Assembly: GCA_026419785.1 (NCBI GenBank)
Contig: JAODTK010004532.1
Coordinates: 186,001 to 250,000 of the forward strand
Direction of reading: 5' to 3'
Length of the DNA stretch: 64,000 nt
From: Sclerodactyla briareus
Taxonomy: Eukaryota > Echinodermata > Holothuroidea > Dendrochirotida > Sclerodactylidae
Part shown: positions 10,938 through 22,674 of the stretch, piece by piece
Numbering within the stretch: position 1 is the stretch's first letter
Layout: every line of letters begins with the position of its first letter
Notes under the pieces: model-generated
The model's database searches: none
Seen by the model: the letters and a program-made list of their open reading frames with translations, nothing else
What the model was told of the DNA's origin: nothing
Position numbers and translations under genes: made by a program

Positions 10938-11513
10938 AACCCCCCCCCCCCCCGCCTCTGAAGACTAGGTCTAGACCGCTCCTGCTGGCTTCAAGCGGCC
11001 AGTGCAACTGCTGCGAATCTGGTGACCTTATTGGTTAACAGTTCCTAACAATTCCCAGAGCCTACAACAACTCCGTAAACAAACGTGCATCCGGTCAATT
11101 ACGAAGCAAATGTTATATTCCAATATGCCACCACACGCCAACACGGGTGCAATGAACACCCCCCATAAGATTCCTTCCTACATCGCAAGTAAACCCATGT
11201 GATCTATTAATACTATTTTCCACCAACTAACACTTTTCACGTTAATTGAGAAATTTGCAGACACGAGAACTTGATTTCAGAGTGGGAACATGCAGGATAG
11301 ACATTCGTGAAGTGCTGTTTTCCGGCCATCTGGAGAGTTTGTGGAGTAAAAGAATTTCTCGTTAACTCCGCGTCAACCCATGGTGGCGCTCCGCTCAGAT
11401 AGTCATCTACCAATTATACACCCACATTTTGAAGAACCTACCTCTGCTCCTGCTAGCCCCCTCCCCAAAGCCCCCCCCCCCACCAGAAAAATGGGAGCCT
11501 AGAACCGCGCCTG
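10938..11513 (-). mobile_element. Two hAT-like terminus candidates with poly-C stretches
   Basis: Read on the minus strand, CAGGAGCGGTCTAGACC ends at 10984 and CAGGCGCGGTTCTAGGC ends at 11513, each followed inward by a G run (10940-10953 and 11471-11481 as C on the plus strand). This is the same layout as the ends of the element at 1733-2051. I could not pair either end with a partner or find a target duplication, so only termini are claimed. Confidence 0.4.
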
Positions 11514-11639
11514 CTGCAGACCTGGTTTTACAAGAGTGTGCAGCGGTTTTGTCAGATGGTAGTTGAGTTCGTTTTAGGTTTATGTGTGAATATTATAGAG
11601 GGGGAGTTATTAGAGTCTCTCCCGAAAACAACAGTCGTT

Positions 11640-12110
11640 TTACTTGGTGGCATTCTCTAGAGTAGAAAAGTTCTGTTATTTAGGCGATATGATTAGTGCA
11701 GGGGGTGAGGGGGAAAATGTTCTGTGACTAGGATTAGGAGTGGGTGGAAAAGTTCAGAGAACTGCTCACTTCCAGGGTGTTCTCTTTGCGTATGAAGGGG
11801 AAAGTCTTTGAGGCTTGTGCTGGAAGTGTAGTACTCTGTGGTAGTGAGATTTGGGCAGTTAAAGAAGAACATTTGATTAAACTCGAGAGAAATGATATGA
11901 GGATGTTCAGTTGGATTTGTGGAGTGACTTTAAAGGATAGAAAATGTTCCAATTGAGCTAGAGATCCTTGGGCTGGAAATATTCGGACTGTGGCCGAAGT
12001 CGGCAGTACTTAGATGGTTCGGGCATGTTGGCAAGGAGGAGAGCTAACTGGGGTAAGAGGTCCTAGAGAGATCACGGTTACTGGTAGTCATAGGAGAGGT
12101 AAGTTTGTTA
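11640..12110 (+). pseudogene. C-terminal end of a non-LTR reverse transcriptase, decayed
   Basis: In shifting frames the plus strand reads VEKFCYLGDMISA (11662-11700), GWKKFRELL (near 11733), LRMKGKVFEAC, CGSEIWAVKEEHLIKLERND and MRMFSWICGVTLKDRK (to about 11950), then LRWFGHVGKEE (12011-12042). This string of motifs, YLG..IS, YGSE.WAL and RW.GH, is the standard C-terminus of many invertebrate non-LTR elements. The exact clade (RTE- or I-like) is uncertain. The catalytic palm lies outside the preserved part, and at least three frame changes make it nonfunctional. Confidence 0.8.
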
Positions 12111-12959
12111 GTGACCTCGCCGACGGGGAACACCAGTCAAAGATCTGTTCGGTCAGAGACTTCTCCCAGATTTGAGAAAACCGATTTTTATATGGCAACT
12201 AATATAGAATCGTATTCACTCGTCGACAGTTTTCAATGAAGGCGTTCCGCTGAAGTGGCTTTTTCTTCCTGAAGCAGATTGGGCATCGTATGATCACATG
12301 GACGTGGAACCCAATTTTTGAGCTCATCTGGTTTTCCCAGTTCTTTATTAGTTTGCGTTGTGTAACCGTTCTCCAAATAGCTCTGAAGACCACAAAACTC
12401 TTTCTTCCCGCATGCTTTTCTTTTCGAATTTTCTGGGAAGAGTACAATTATTATGGGTGTTTTCAATTATCCAATTTTCTTGGTCTAATGGTACTAGTGG
12501 CAGTTGTGGATCTGGCTTTTTCAATGTCACGCAGGATTGTTTCCTTTCACTCAGCATGTACTTTTTCCTCTAGAAAGCTAATATTTTTTGGATTTAGTTT
12601 TGGGCAGTGATCCATATTCCTGTAGATAATGTAGAGCTTGGGTAAGCTCGGTGCAGTGATCCGATATTTAGCTTCAATGGTCTTGTTCTGTCAATGATCC
12701 CACAGAGTGTAGAGCTTGTTCCTTGTTCGCGAAGGCCGATGTGAATGGCATTTCCAGTTTTTTCTAGCAAAGTATATTGGCATAAATTGTTAAAAGTACG
12801 AATGCTGTGACTCTTGGCTTGTTTTCATTTGTAAAGTTAACGAGTTAATTTAAGTTTACGTTCCTTGGGTGAAACGTCGCAGTAAGAACAGAGGCCCTTC
12901 TTGGATGAAAAGGGAAGTTTTTCTGGCCACAACGTAAGTCGACACTATGGGCGACTTTA
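12111..12959. other. Unassigned sequence between two retrotransposon remnants
   Basis: Overlapping frames on both strands at 12199-12610 show no recognisable domain. The region may be old retrotransposon sequence too decayed to recognise. Confidence 0.4.
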
Positions 12960-13676
12960 TAGTTCTTCTGGGTCCGTGTCTAATGTAGAGCATTTCAAAG
13001 TCGCAAAACTGTCCTGCGTTTAGTATCTGGTGCTAAACTTGATTTTGAGAGGCAGATTGCCTCTATATCAAGGAGAATCCTCGTGCATTTTTCTCTATGT
13101 GAGGGGGAAGCATAAGTCAAAGGACAGCAATTGTTCCTTTGTTAGATTCCGACTCGGGTAGTACAATCATCGATGCCAGGAGATGGGTAAGGTTCTTAAT
13201 ACTATTCTCGTCCGTTTTAACTCATGAGAACTTGGAATTTGGTGACCTAAGTTGTCGGGGTTTCTCCGCATAGTATTGGTAATATTGTGTGTTCGTGGTT
13301 TAGTAAAGGAGAAACTGCAGAAGCTCAAAAGGGGTAAAGCTCCTGTCCTGACGGAGTTTATCCTTTCTTACTAAAATCCTGCCGACGAGTTGTCGTTCCA
13401 CAGCTATTATTTTCCAATAGACTCTACACAAGAAGGATTGTTCCGATGATGGAGGAGAGCAAATGTTCCCTAGTTCAAGAAAGGTAACCGGTATCTTCCT
13501 GGTTAAGTTACCAGGTCAGTCAGCTACTAGGGTTGTCTGCAAGGGTATGGACTCAATCAGGCGGGAATCATAGGTGATTATTTCAATGAGATAGTATGAT
13601 TAGGGAGGATTATCTGCATGTGTTAGGAAAAATCGTTCGTGTTTGACTAATCTCTGGAATTTATGGAAGATGTTAC

Positions 13677-14042
13677 ATGTTTGTTGACAACGGCATTGCT
13701 GTTGATATTAATTTCCTGGACTTTTTCAGAAAGCTTTTGACATGTCCTCATGAGCGTCTCTCTCTCAAGTTGGAGAGCTTTGGCATTGAGGGGAATGTCC
13801 TTCAGTGGATTCGTGAGTGGCTTCATAATAGGGAAAACGAGTTGTCATTAATGGGCGGCTCTCTTTGCAAAAGGTCACTAGTGACGTTCCCCAGGGATCG
13901 GTTCTTTCTGTTTCTGGCGTATATTGGCAATCTTGAAGGTTCTGTCCATTCCAGGGTTAAGAAGCTCGCAGACGATACTAAGTTTTATCGGGAGGTCGGT
14001 TCGAATGATGTGACTGCAATTGTTCAAGGGATAGGGATATAA
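13677..14042 (+). pseudogene. CR1-like reverse transcriptase palm fragment
   Basis: A 121-residue open stretch contains FLDFF followed by PHERLSLKLESFGIEG, VLQWIREWLHNRE and KKLADDTKFYREVG. In relatives the first part reads LDFxKAFDxVPHERL; here an extra base shifts KAFD (13731-13742) into another frame. The motif B core VPQGSVL (about 13887-13907) is also out of frame with its neighbours. Motif C keeps both aspartates (codons at 13971-13976) although the usual preceding phenylalanine is leucine. Confidence 0.88.
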
Positions 14043-14635
14043 TGCCCAAATGGTCATTCCGACGGCAAATGTTTTCAAGTCGACAAGTTGTCAAAGTTAT
14101 GCATGTTGGTTTTCATCAATCGCCACCGCTCCTAAGGACATGGCCGAAATATTCAGTGAGGTGTTTTCAGAAAAAAAGATTTGTGGATTGTTTTGATCTT
14201 CTTTGAAACCTTCCAAGCCAGTGTGCCGAAGCTGCTAGAAAGAGTAATTGATTCTTGGCTTGATTAGACGTTCACTTCAGTTTCCTTGATAAGATATTGT
14301 TATCAGGCGGTTTAAGAAACTGGTGAGATCCGCGCCTAGAGTATTCTTACAAATGTGGAACCCTTACTTCTCAAAGATAATCAGGTAATTGAAAACGTTC
14401 AGCGTAGGGCAACTAGAATGATTCACTGTCTGAAAAATTTATCTTACGAGGAAAGCTTAAGGGCGTCTCCGTCTAACTACCATGGAGCTGAGGCGAATTT
14501 CAGGGTGACTTGATCCAGGTTTTTTAAAATTGTCCATGGACTCGATGGCCTGTCCTTCCACTACTTCTTTGAATTTTCCACATATCATACTGGCAAATAG
14601 TCAGCCACTGTCTCGCTTCTTGCAAGCGCTGCCGA

Positions 14636-14860
14636 ATGGACATTCGTAAATATTTTCTTCGCGCAGAGAGTGATATGAGTGGAAATTGTCTTCCTGAAAA
14701 TGTTGTTTGCTCTAAGATTGTTAATGCGTTCAAGACCGTCTTGATTATTTTTCCAGGGAATCACATCGTATATTTAGTTCGAGTTTTGGTTAATGTTTCT
14801 TTCCCTGGGATATGGTGGCTTCGGTTCGTTTATGAGATTACGTTCCTTCCTCACCCTTAA
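14636..14860 (+). pseudogene. CR1-like C-terminal fragment
   Basis: The frame starts MDIRKYFLRAESDMSGNCLP and continues ENVVCSKIVNAFKTVLI, matching the usual C-terminal pattern of this group (RK.FF..R....WN.LP..VV....VN.FK..LD). It is the last recognisable coding part before the ACTAAAC tail. Residues after VLI are likely shifted 3' untranslated sequence. Confidence 0.82.
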
Positions 14861-15072
14861 TCACTAAACTAAAAACTAGCCACTTATCTAATCACTAAAC
14901 GTAACTAAACTTGAGCAGTATTCACATTTTGTGTGGCACTTGTAAGGCTGGAGATTTTGTCGATAATTACGCACTCCAATAGAGGTAATCGCTTCCGAAT
15001 AGAGGAACAATCACAGCCGTTTTCCACAGTTTTTCTAAGCTCCCGATACTACCGTTATTTTATGAGTGTTGC

Positions 15073-15221
15073 CATGGGCCCGTCAAAAGGTGGGGGACGG
15101 CGGGGGCATGTCCCCCCCCCTTTGTGACAATGCGCATATTGACTTAACAGTTTCACCACAGTTAAAAATTTTGAAAATGTGGCCATATCCCCCGCACTTT
15201 TGAGAGGGTGGTGACGCCATG
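15073..15221. mobile_element. hAT-like miniature element with perfect 8-bp target duplication
   Basis: The left end is CATGGGCCCGTCAAAAGG and the right end read inward is CATGGCGTCACCACCC, an imperfect inverted pair. AGTGTTGC is present directly outside both ends (15065-15072 and 15222-15229). The 149-bp body has a G run then a C run (near 15095-15121) and no coding capacity. Length of duplication and termini fit a hAT-type non-autonomous element, probably related to that at 1733-2051. Confidence 0.82.
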
Positions 15222-15229
15222 AGTGTTGC

Positions 15230-16440
15230 TCATCTATCTCAGAAGTGAGAGATTCAAATAGGAAACTTATTCATCCCAGACTGTCGCCTCACCTTACACA
15301 TAATTATAAACTTGATGAGTGACTCGTGACCCATGGCAATTATCCACTAGAACACATGATACCACGCACGAGCTAATCCATCGTGTATCGTGTTAAGTTA
15401 AAAAAACAATGTATCGAGTTTGCACCAAATTCCTATTTTGTTGTCAAACAATATTGATCCTGGTAACCATTAAGAGAAAGCTAAAACCACAATTAACTTG
15501 ATCGAGACCAAGTATTATAAAGTATCTGGTAATTAGTTTTCAGACATTGACGTCTGCTTACCTCAGATGACATTCTGCCTGACCTCAATATATGGAGGAG
15601 CAATGGTACATTATGGTGAACGGAAATACCAGGTATGAGCTTCAATTCGGACCAGGCTGGCTTGAACGAGTATCGTGTTCACGAAAACAGTGCGTTACAC
15701 ACACACACGCGCGCGCGCAGCACGCACGCACAACATACGAATGGCTAATGAATTCTTCGACTTTAGCCAGGGAATGAGAAACTTACCGGGAACGATGTTG
15801 TTCAGCGCATGTATTAGCTTGAAGTAAGGATAAAAGCTAGGAAAGAAACAGTGGTAAGTTAAGAATGTGAAGGTAGCGGGAGCGATAAAACGAAAAAGAA
15901 GAAGCTAACATCGATATAGCCTTAGATCTGTGTTGTATAATGTTGTCATGTGGAATCGTAATCAGCAAAAGTGACGGAGGAAATCGTCACGACCACACAT
16001 TCTCTAATAGGGTGGGGGGGGGGGGGTGACTGAAGAGAGCATGTCACCCAAAAAAACAATGGTCGATTGTTATGTTAGGCATATCGTATTTGATTATGGT
16101 GATTCTGTATTAGTATTCGTCCGTCTTCACCCACAGTCCCATGCCATTCACCGGTATACGGTCGATAGGAGAGCTAGTAAACTAGCACGCAACATACGGC
16201 TGAGACGGTGAGGTGTTATTGGTACGACGAGAGACCAACGGACGCCGTTAATAAGACTAGAGGGTGGTAAGAGGTACGGACGGGGTTAGGAAACGGTCAA
16301 TACGATATCACTGATACCGGTGATCTCTTGATCATTAAGGCCGATTTCAACTACAACCAGAAGTACAGTGTATAGTGATTGATAAGAGAAACAAAGAAGG
16401 AACTTCGAAGACATTCCACTTCATAATACAGGAGGGTATG
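15230..16440. other. Unassigned sequence with small simple repeats
   Basis: Apart from an AC/GC dinucleotide run (15696-15733) and a 13-base G run (near 16014-16026), nothing is recognised. The stretch 16295-16355 (GATATCACTGATACCGGTGA and following) recurs near 40098-40150 and in part near 42253-42275, so it belongs to a dispersed repeat. Confidence 0.45.
15696..15733. repeat. AC/GC dinucleotide microsatellite
   Basis: An (AC)n run changes to (GC)n and then to ACGC-type repeats. Alternating purine-pyrimidine of this kind can adopt Z-DNA, but only the repeat itself is seen. Confidence 0.8.
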
Positions 16441-16460
16441 TATGTGTGGGTGTGTTTATG

Positions 16461-16494
<34 letters not shown>

Positions 16495-16519
16495 GGTGGG
16501 GTGTGTGGTGTGTGTGTGG
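16441..16519. repeat. TA/TG dinucleotide microsatellite
   Basis: A (TA)n run (about 16460-16480) is followed by (TG)n with GGGTGGGG interruptions. Minus-strand frames across it encode only low-complexity residues. Confidence 0.85.
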
Positions 16520-17929
16520 AGCAGAACATTCAGCATTAAACAGCACACTTTCAAAACAACCATGATAAAACACAGGGTATCTTTATAGTATCAAAGCTCA
16601 TACAGGATAAACCGGGGGAAGCAAAAACGAACAGTGTACACAACGGATGCATACAAAGCCAGCAGGGATCTAACGGAGCCCCAAAACCCAAACGTAAAAG
16701 TAAAAAAGTTATATATGAAACATACGATTATATATCTGCAGCGTGTATGTGGGTGGTGTGTGTGCGAGTGTGTCATCAACATTGGAAGAGTTACACTTAA
16801 ATAAAATCATAACGAAGAGTAATTCTCCTCAAGCCTAAAAAAAACGAAGCAGCAAGTCGGTCAGTTGTAGTGGCTAGCAAGTTGTTGCCAAAATATAACC
16901 TTTTCCCTTATCTTTACCAAAAATGACCAGCTATCTAGCGAACACAATAATGTGCTCGTGTTCCTATAAACAAAGTACGACTACTATCTGATATAGTCGG
17001 AACTCTAGCATCTGGACTATGTTGTTCACAATTGTTCCTAGCTTTTGCCTCGTATACCGTTTCACCGGACCAAAACAATGAGGTACATTGTATCAAGAGG
17101 ACATAAATACCTAGGTATGAAAGTCGTCGCCGAGGCCTAGTCGAGTAGGGTGATCACGAGCAAAGTTTCAGACACATACGTACTATACATAAATGCTTGC
17201 AATGAACGAAATAACACGTGAACAGGACTTGACTGAAGTCAAGGAATTAAACAGAAATATGCGGGTATCAATTCACAATAGCCGCTTAGCAGCAGTAGAG
17301 CAGTTGCTAGCAACAAGCATGTTCACAGTTGCTAAGTGCGCAGGCTCACCCAAAACAGTCTGTGGGTATATAAACGCGATTCTCTCCATAGCTCACTAAT
17401 TACGGCATATTTTCAAATGTCACAACCCTTGAAAACTAAACCAATTCGTACCAGTTTCATTAGGTCATTGTTATGAATATGGGGGGAAAACGTATATAGT
17501 TCTGTATAATGTAATTTCTAATTGATTCTCAGGGGAGTTTCCAAACATTGATCTGCACACTATTCGGGCTCGTCGAACAGGCCCATGCGAGTTTTATACT
17601 GGGGGTGCTGAGCTCTCCTGACAAAACCACACTCACCCTCCCCTAAACAGAAACCTACTTTGCGTACATTTTCATTTTTCGGTGTTTTCTTTTGCAATTT
17701 TTTAATACTTTTTTTTAGTTATTCCATAGCGAATAGCGTGATCCGAGTCACACCATGATGTACCGCATAACAGTACCTGATTGTTAATTAGCAGCACGAG
17801 GCAAGGGAGACCATGAGCAAAAGCAAAAAATAACAGTGACAGCGGGCCGTAAGTAGTCAGCCAGGTTTCTGGGGTAAGAGAAAAAGTTAACTCAGGGGGG
17901 TCCCCATTATGAAAGCGCCCGACCATGGG
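16520..17929. other. Unassigned sequence
   Basis: No gene or mobile element recognised. The frame at 17193-17399 (68 residues, plus) has no known motif. Confidence 0.45.
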
Positions 17930-18840
17930 TGGCGCGTAGCGTAAAAGGGCATTTTTAGTTTTACAGACCCCCAGACTTGGCAGGAAACGGCACACTTCGG
18001 GTTCATATGGTCAAATCGTCAATAAATTCCCGAATTTTTTATTTCAAGAACATCTGAAGGGAAACTGTACAATGTTTATTCCGTACAATTGGGCACCGTC
18101 GTTGTGGACGCGTAATGTACAAGAATTTTTTTGTTTTACAGACCCCCAGGATGAAGGAAACGCGATTTCGGACCGAATGGCAGTAAGCAACGTCCCAAAA
18201 TTGCAATAAATTTCAGAATTAATATCTTAGAAAACGTTTCTGGAAGGAACTGATCGATGTGTATTCCTTACAATTTCGGCCAGCCGCCACAATCAGGGGA
18301 CGCGTAGAGTACAAGGGAAATTTTGTTTGACAGACACCTCGATTGCAGGAGGAGGACACCACGGAAATTCCGCGCGCTGTATGGCAAGTAGCAAACGTCT
18401 CTAAAAGTCGCAATAATTTTCAGAACTTTGTATTAAAGAAAACGCTCTTGAAGGAACTTAATGAGGGTTATTCCTTACAATTGGGCAAAGCATCAGTGGT
18501 CTCGAAAAGGTACAAGAAGTTTGCCCGTACGAATCCCCAGATTGCCGGAAAACGGTACTTCCCCTGTCTTAGGCAGTAAGCAACATCCCCAAAAATTGAC
18601 AATAAATTCAATAAAATGTAATCTCAAGAAAAACTTGAAGGAACTTATCTACGTTTATTCGTTCCAATTCGCGCCACCATCCAGTTGACGCGACGTACGA
18701 GAAACTAGTCTTACAGCCCCCCCCCCCCCCCAGATTGCGGGAGCGGAAACTTCCCGCGGACTTATGGACAGTCTGCAATAAATGAAATGGACAGTAATTC
18801 CGAAAAAATGATCCATGTTAATCCTACATTCTTCATCGTG
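17930..18840 (+). repeat. Satellite array, about 185-bp units, five degenerate copies
   Basis: The phrase TTTTACAGACCCCCAG or a derivative recurs near 17956, 18134, 18325, 18522 and 18708. Each is followed by a GGAAAC segment, GGCAGTAAGCAACGTCCC, a CAATAAATTTCAGAA motif, GAAGGAACT and TATTCCTTACAATT. Spacing is roughly 175-197 bp. The small frames at 18219-18688 lie in the array and are not genes. Reverse-oriented relatives lie at 27.2-28.0 kb. Confidence 0.8.
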
Positions 18841-20083
18841 GTCTCCATTGCCTCCATAGCATGTCTTAGAGATATTCCATCGAGGACCCTTCCGTTTGGG
18901 TTGGGGGGCTGCCGCAGATTGAAAATTTGTTGACCATCACTGTCATGGAAATGGGTGCATTGTCGGGCTTTGATTGACAGGAAACGAGCCAGTCAGAAGA
19001 CAATTTGGTAATTTTCCAGATTATTTCGATCAACTTGGTCGTCCAAATTCTCATGTCTCAGAATTGTCAAGAAATTTAAACAAGCTAATAAGAAATTTGA
19101 GTTAGACATTTTGGTTTTGGCCGTAAGGTACATATGATTATCGGATTTTTTCGCCAGTCCGTAAAATATTTTTTTTTTTTTTTTTGGGGGGGGGGGGGGA
19201 TATTGATATTATGTCCCACCCACCAAAAATATTGGGGAGGACATGGTCCCCCGTCCCCCCCCCCCCCTCGTGATGGCCGCCCATGGTTAATGATTCTATT
19301 TTGTAAGGAATCAAATATGATGAAAATTCGTCCTGTGTAGGCCCCTTGCATACGGTAGGCTATGCCTAGATCAGTGTGGGCCTACAGCGTGTAATTTACG
19401 CGGTTGTGGAAGTAGTAGGTCTATTTCGGGGTAGGGATGTTGGTTTATGTGATGTGCCGTCCAAAGCAGAATGGTATCAGTTGGCGAGAAGCGAGGCAAA
19501 GGAATTTAAAACAAATCAGGCTTCAGGACCACAGGAAGAGGCCAGTTGCTACTGACATGTTCACGCCCATACGCAGATTAAAAAAGCCACAACTACGGCA
19601 AGTAGAAAACAAAATTGATGAGATTAGTCAAGGAAACTTTACAATGGCAACCTTCCATCCGGCGGGAAAGCCTGGCAATGTGCAAACCCCTCCTAATGTT
19701 GAATGTTTGACGCTCCGCGGTGCCTGCGAGCAACATACAAATTACGTACATTTTATAATACAGATGAAAATTCTTGAAAAAATTCAATTTTCGGTTTTTA
19801 TCAAGTTGTTCGGTGCTGAGGATTTTATAAAACACTTATAAGGAAAACTTCAAGAGATCTTTCCCAATACGATCAGAGCAATCATCAAAATAATCAAGTG
19901 AATTTGGGGTCATTTCGGATATTTCCATGCAGTTGACTCAAGAGTACATGAAAACAAACTTACGGCAGCCAGATGATCGAAAACCGGGCATCCAAATTTC
20001 GTATGGACAAATATTATCCATGACAGCCTTTAAGCTCAAAAATCGACTGGCGGGGTGCTGGACACAATGACCTAGAATCGGTA
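18841..20083. other. Mixed sequence with poly-T/poly-G block
   Basis: A T run (about 19169-19185) is directly followed by a G run (19186-19199), and a C run lies at 19255-19267. The segment to about 19284 ends GGCCGCCCATGG, resembling a hAT-like terminus, but no partner or duplication was found. The rest is unassigned apart from the open frame at 19437-19841. Confidence 0.4.
19437..19841 (+). CDS. Hypothetical open frame, 134 residues, unsupported
   Basis: The frame is open for 405 bases and its N-terminal two thirds are lysine- and arginine-rich (for example RKRPVATDMFTPIRRLKK). I recognise no domain, signal peptide or membrane segment. The lack of neighbours with coding evidence makes chance openness the more likely explanation, though an exon of a gene extending beyond it cannot be excluded. 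Confidence 0.12.
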   Translation: MLVYVMCRPKQNGISWREARQRNLKQIRLQDHRKRPVATDMFTPIRRLKKPQLRQVENKIDEISQGNFTMATFHPAGKPGNVQTPPNVECLTLRGACEQHTNYVHFIIQMKILEKIQFSVFIKLFGAEDFIKHL

Positions 20084-20133
20084 GGGGTGTTCGCACCCCG
20101 TCAGAAAAATTGCAGGGGGTGCTGCAGCACCCC
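20084..20133. repeat. Perfect TTCG-loop hairpin beside an 18-bp perfect palindrome
   Basis: GGGGTG (20084-20089) pairs with CACCCC (20094-20099) around the tetraloop TTCG. Seventeen bases later, GGGGTGCTGCAGCACCCC (20116-20133) is a perfect palindrome. The stems share the core GGGGTG/CACCCC, suggesting a duplicated structural motif, probably part of a G/C-rich mobile element that I cannot delimit. Confidence 0.7.
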
Positions 20134-20707
20134 TAGACCCCCCTCGCAGGGGCCTGTCGTCGAACTACCAGTGTACCCCTATGACTTTGACCACAATAGT
20201 CGGATATTCTCATTACACTGGAACCTTGAACAGGCTTGTGATAGTGATAGCATTATGGATTTTACCGACAAATATTTTCATTCGCTAGGCTGCCAAGACC
20301 CCCCGGGTCGTTGGACCAAGGACGCGATCATTTCCGGTGTGACTTCAACCCCAATTTTTTTTTTTTTTTTTTTTTTTGCCCCCCCCCCAAAACAATCGGT
20401 TGTCTTTGGTATGATTGAAACAAAATAGCAGGGAACCGCTGATAAGACTAGAGAATGGGAACCAATACGGGAGAGGATATGAGAGCGGGGAATACAGCGT
20501 CACCAACAATGGTCACTCGAGATCAACCAAGTTTCGTCCCCGCCCACAATTACACTACGTGGTTATCATGAATCTGAGGTGACAATACGTACCCTGCGCG
20601 ATTGACCATCAAAGGTATGACTAAACAAATGTTGTGTTTAAGGTTCAATAGCCGCACAGATAGCGGGGAATAAACAAAAACGAACTATGTACGCAAAGGC
20701 TGCCCAT

Positions 20708-21049
20708 TTATACGCCTCGTGTTATGCTTCTACCCGAAGTTGCTCTTCAGCTGACGAAGGAACCTCAGTAGGAAATGAGAGGCTCCAGTTTTGGGTGTAC
20801 AAGGACACCGGTGAATCTCGTCTTCTCTTTCGAAAAAAGTGGCCCCTGAATAACGAGGCAGGGTGAGAATGCCTGGACTCCCGGGATAACCATTAACGCC
20901 ATCGACAAACGAGAGTGTGCTTCACTCGTGCCAGGCAACTTCCTACACGAGGAAAGAAGAAGCGGGATGAGAGTTGGTGTCTGTGAACGACATCGGGGGT
21001 TGAAACAAGGACACCTCAGGTTCTCTACGTTCCTGCCACCACACCGCGT
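20708..21049 (-). mobile_element. tRNA-derived SINE, copy 2, with 15-bp target duplication
   Basis: The element matches copies 1 and 3 on the minus strand. Flanking it are GCAAAGGCTGCCCAT (20693-20707) and GCAAAGGCCGCCTAT (21050-21064), a 15-bp duplication with two mismatches. The second unit of the surrounding 1-kb tandem repeat shows the uninterrupted site (GCTGCCATAT near 22167), which confirms the insertion point. The B box is degenerate (GTTTCAACCCC in reverse), so transcription is unlikely. The 102-residue frame here (20765-21073) is part of the SINE. Confidence 0.88.
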
Positions 21050-22674
21050 GCAAAGGCCGCCTATGGACCACATATAGAGTTAGAATTATATGTTATGAAT
21101 GAAACGCACGAAATATTGTTCGTAGATATGTTGAAACTAAGGTCCACAGTTCTGCATTTCAATTGAAATGATTTCAAAATTTCATTGACGGTTAAGAGGA
21201 GACAAAAAACAATGAAACACCGAGTTCCTCTGAATGGGCCGAACGAAATTGATGGGGAATTCAACACAACACATGATTATCAGCCGGAATTTGAACGATA
21301 TGAGAACTGTGAATTGCTCCCTGTTTACGTATACCAACACCATTCAATTCGGGTACGACCAGAAAGACGGGAACAATCGGTAGTCATGATGAATTCTCTT
21401 GTTCTATGATACCGGTCCCCTCCGTAATGCGGGTTTTCCAGTCATACGCGAGTCATCAATGAAATTCAGCACTGTCGGTATTTGTTTCAGTTTATTCTCC
21501 TACGTTAGATGATCTGACGACTAACAACCCCGTTGTCGTGACAGCGGCCAGGAAAATGTAAATATATATATACCTATAACCTGTAATCAGCAAATGCCAA
21601 ATGGCTAGACTCGAATTAAAATTGTTCTCTATTGCAATGTCCCGGGAAAGTGAGATAAAAAAAATAAATATAGAAAAAAATTGTTCCACTGCAAACCATG
21701 ACTCAAGGAAAATTCAGTCGAGTACGCCTCTGACTCTGTTTGAGGAAAACTCGAGGGAGTATCGATGAAAAATGTACAAATAAATCAGGTCAAGAATATA
21801 TTTTTGCTAAAAATGTTGGCAAATCATCGCATCACGGTGCTTATATGAATAACGTAAATTAATACGTTAATGTCGTTTAGGTTTTGGAGTCCACTACCAC
21901 AGATATGTGACGGGTTGTTGAAACTGACAAAATAAGTCCATTTTTCTGAGCATCAGGTGTATGTGATCGAAAACGAAAAAATAAAGCTCACAATGATGAA
22001 TTCGTTCAGAAAGAGCGTGAGGACTTCATTAAAAAGACAGCCCTCTTGATTAATGAAGTGAATGAACAATCAAAGATATGACCAAACAATATTGGTCTAG
22101 GTTTCCAAAGCACACAAGGCTAGCCGAGTAACAAACGAACAATGTACGCGGGAGCTGCCATATAGCTAAAGGAAACGAAACAGGGCACATTTTGAGCAAC
22201 CAGATACAAACGCTGCAGGTCAGGGTTTAATTCATGTTAAAATATTTAAATTTGACGGTAATTGAAGACACAAAAACAAATGAAATGGACGAACGAAACC
22301 GAGTGGGGGGGCGGGGACGAACGAACGACGAATTTGTGGGAATCTTAACATATAAAATAACTCATCGTTAGTCATTGATGATGATGAGAACAGGGGCTTG
22401 CTCTCAGCTGTTACGTAAACAACACCCTACAGACTGAGTTCGGGTCGACAGAAGACCGAACAATCGGTAGTCATGATAACTTGCTCGTTGATACGCCCCT
22501 ACTAATGCGGGTTTTTCAATATCGTGAGTCCTCAAGGAAACTCGGAATTCGTCGGATTTAGTTGCTTCAGATATTCTCTCACGTTTATAGATGGATCTGA
22601 AGAATGAAACCCTGTTGAACCAATAACTGTAATGCAGTCAAATGCCAGTGGGTAGTCCTCGAAAAAAAATTGTT

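Larger units (their letters stand above)
12960..14912 (+). mobile_element. CR1-like non-LTR retrotransposon, 5' truncated and decayed
   Basis: Motifs appear in the right order on the plus strand: AKLDFERQIA (about 13032-13061), FFSYVRGKHKSK (about 13087-13124), KLKRGKAP (13324-13347), a KAFD/PHERL palm region (13731-13760), KLADDTK (13963-13983), AEAARKSN (about 14228-14251), RRATRMI (14405-14425) and MDIRKYF to LPENVV (14636-14710). The 3' end at 14860-14912 has repeated ACTAAAC, the usual short-repeat tail of this group. Many single-base frameshifts break it. No endonuclease is seen upstream, consistent with 5' truncation. Confidence 0.9.
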
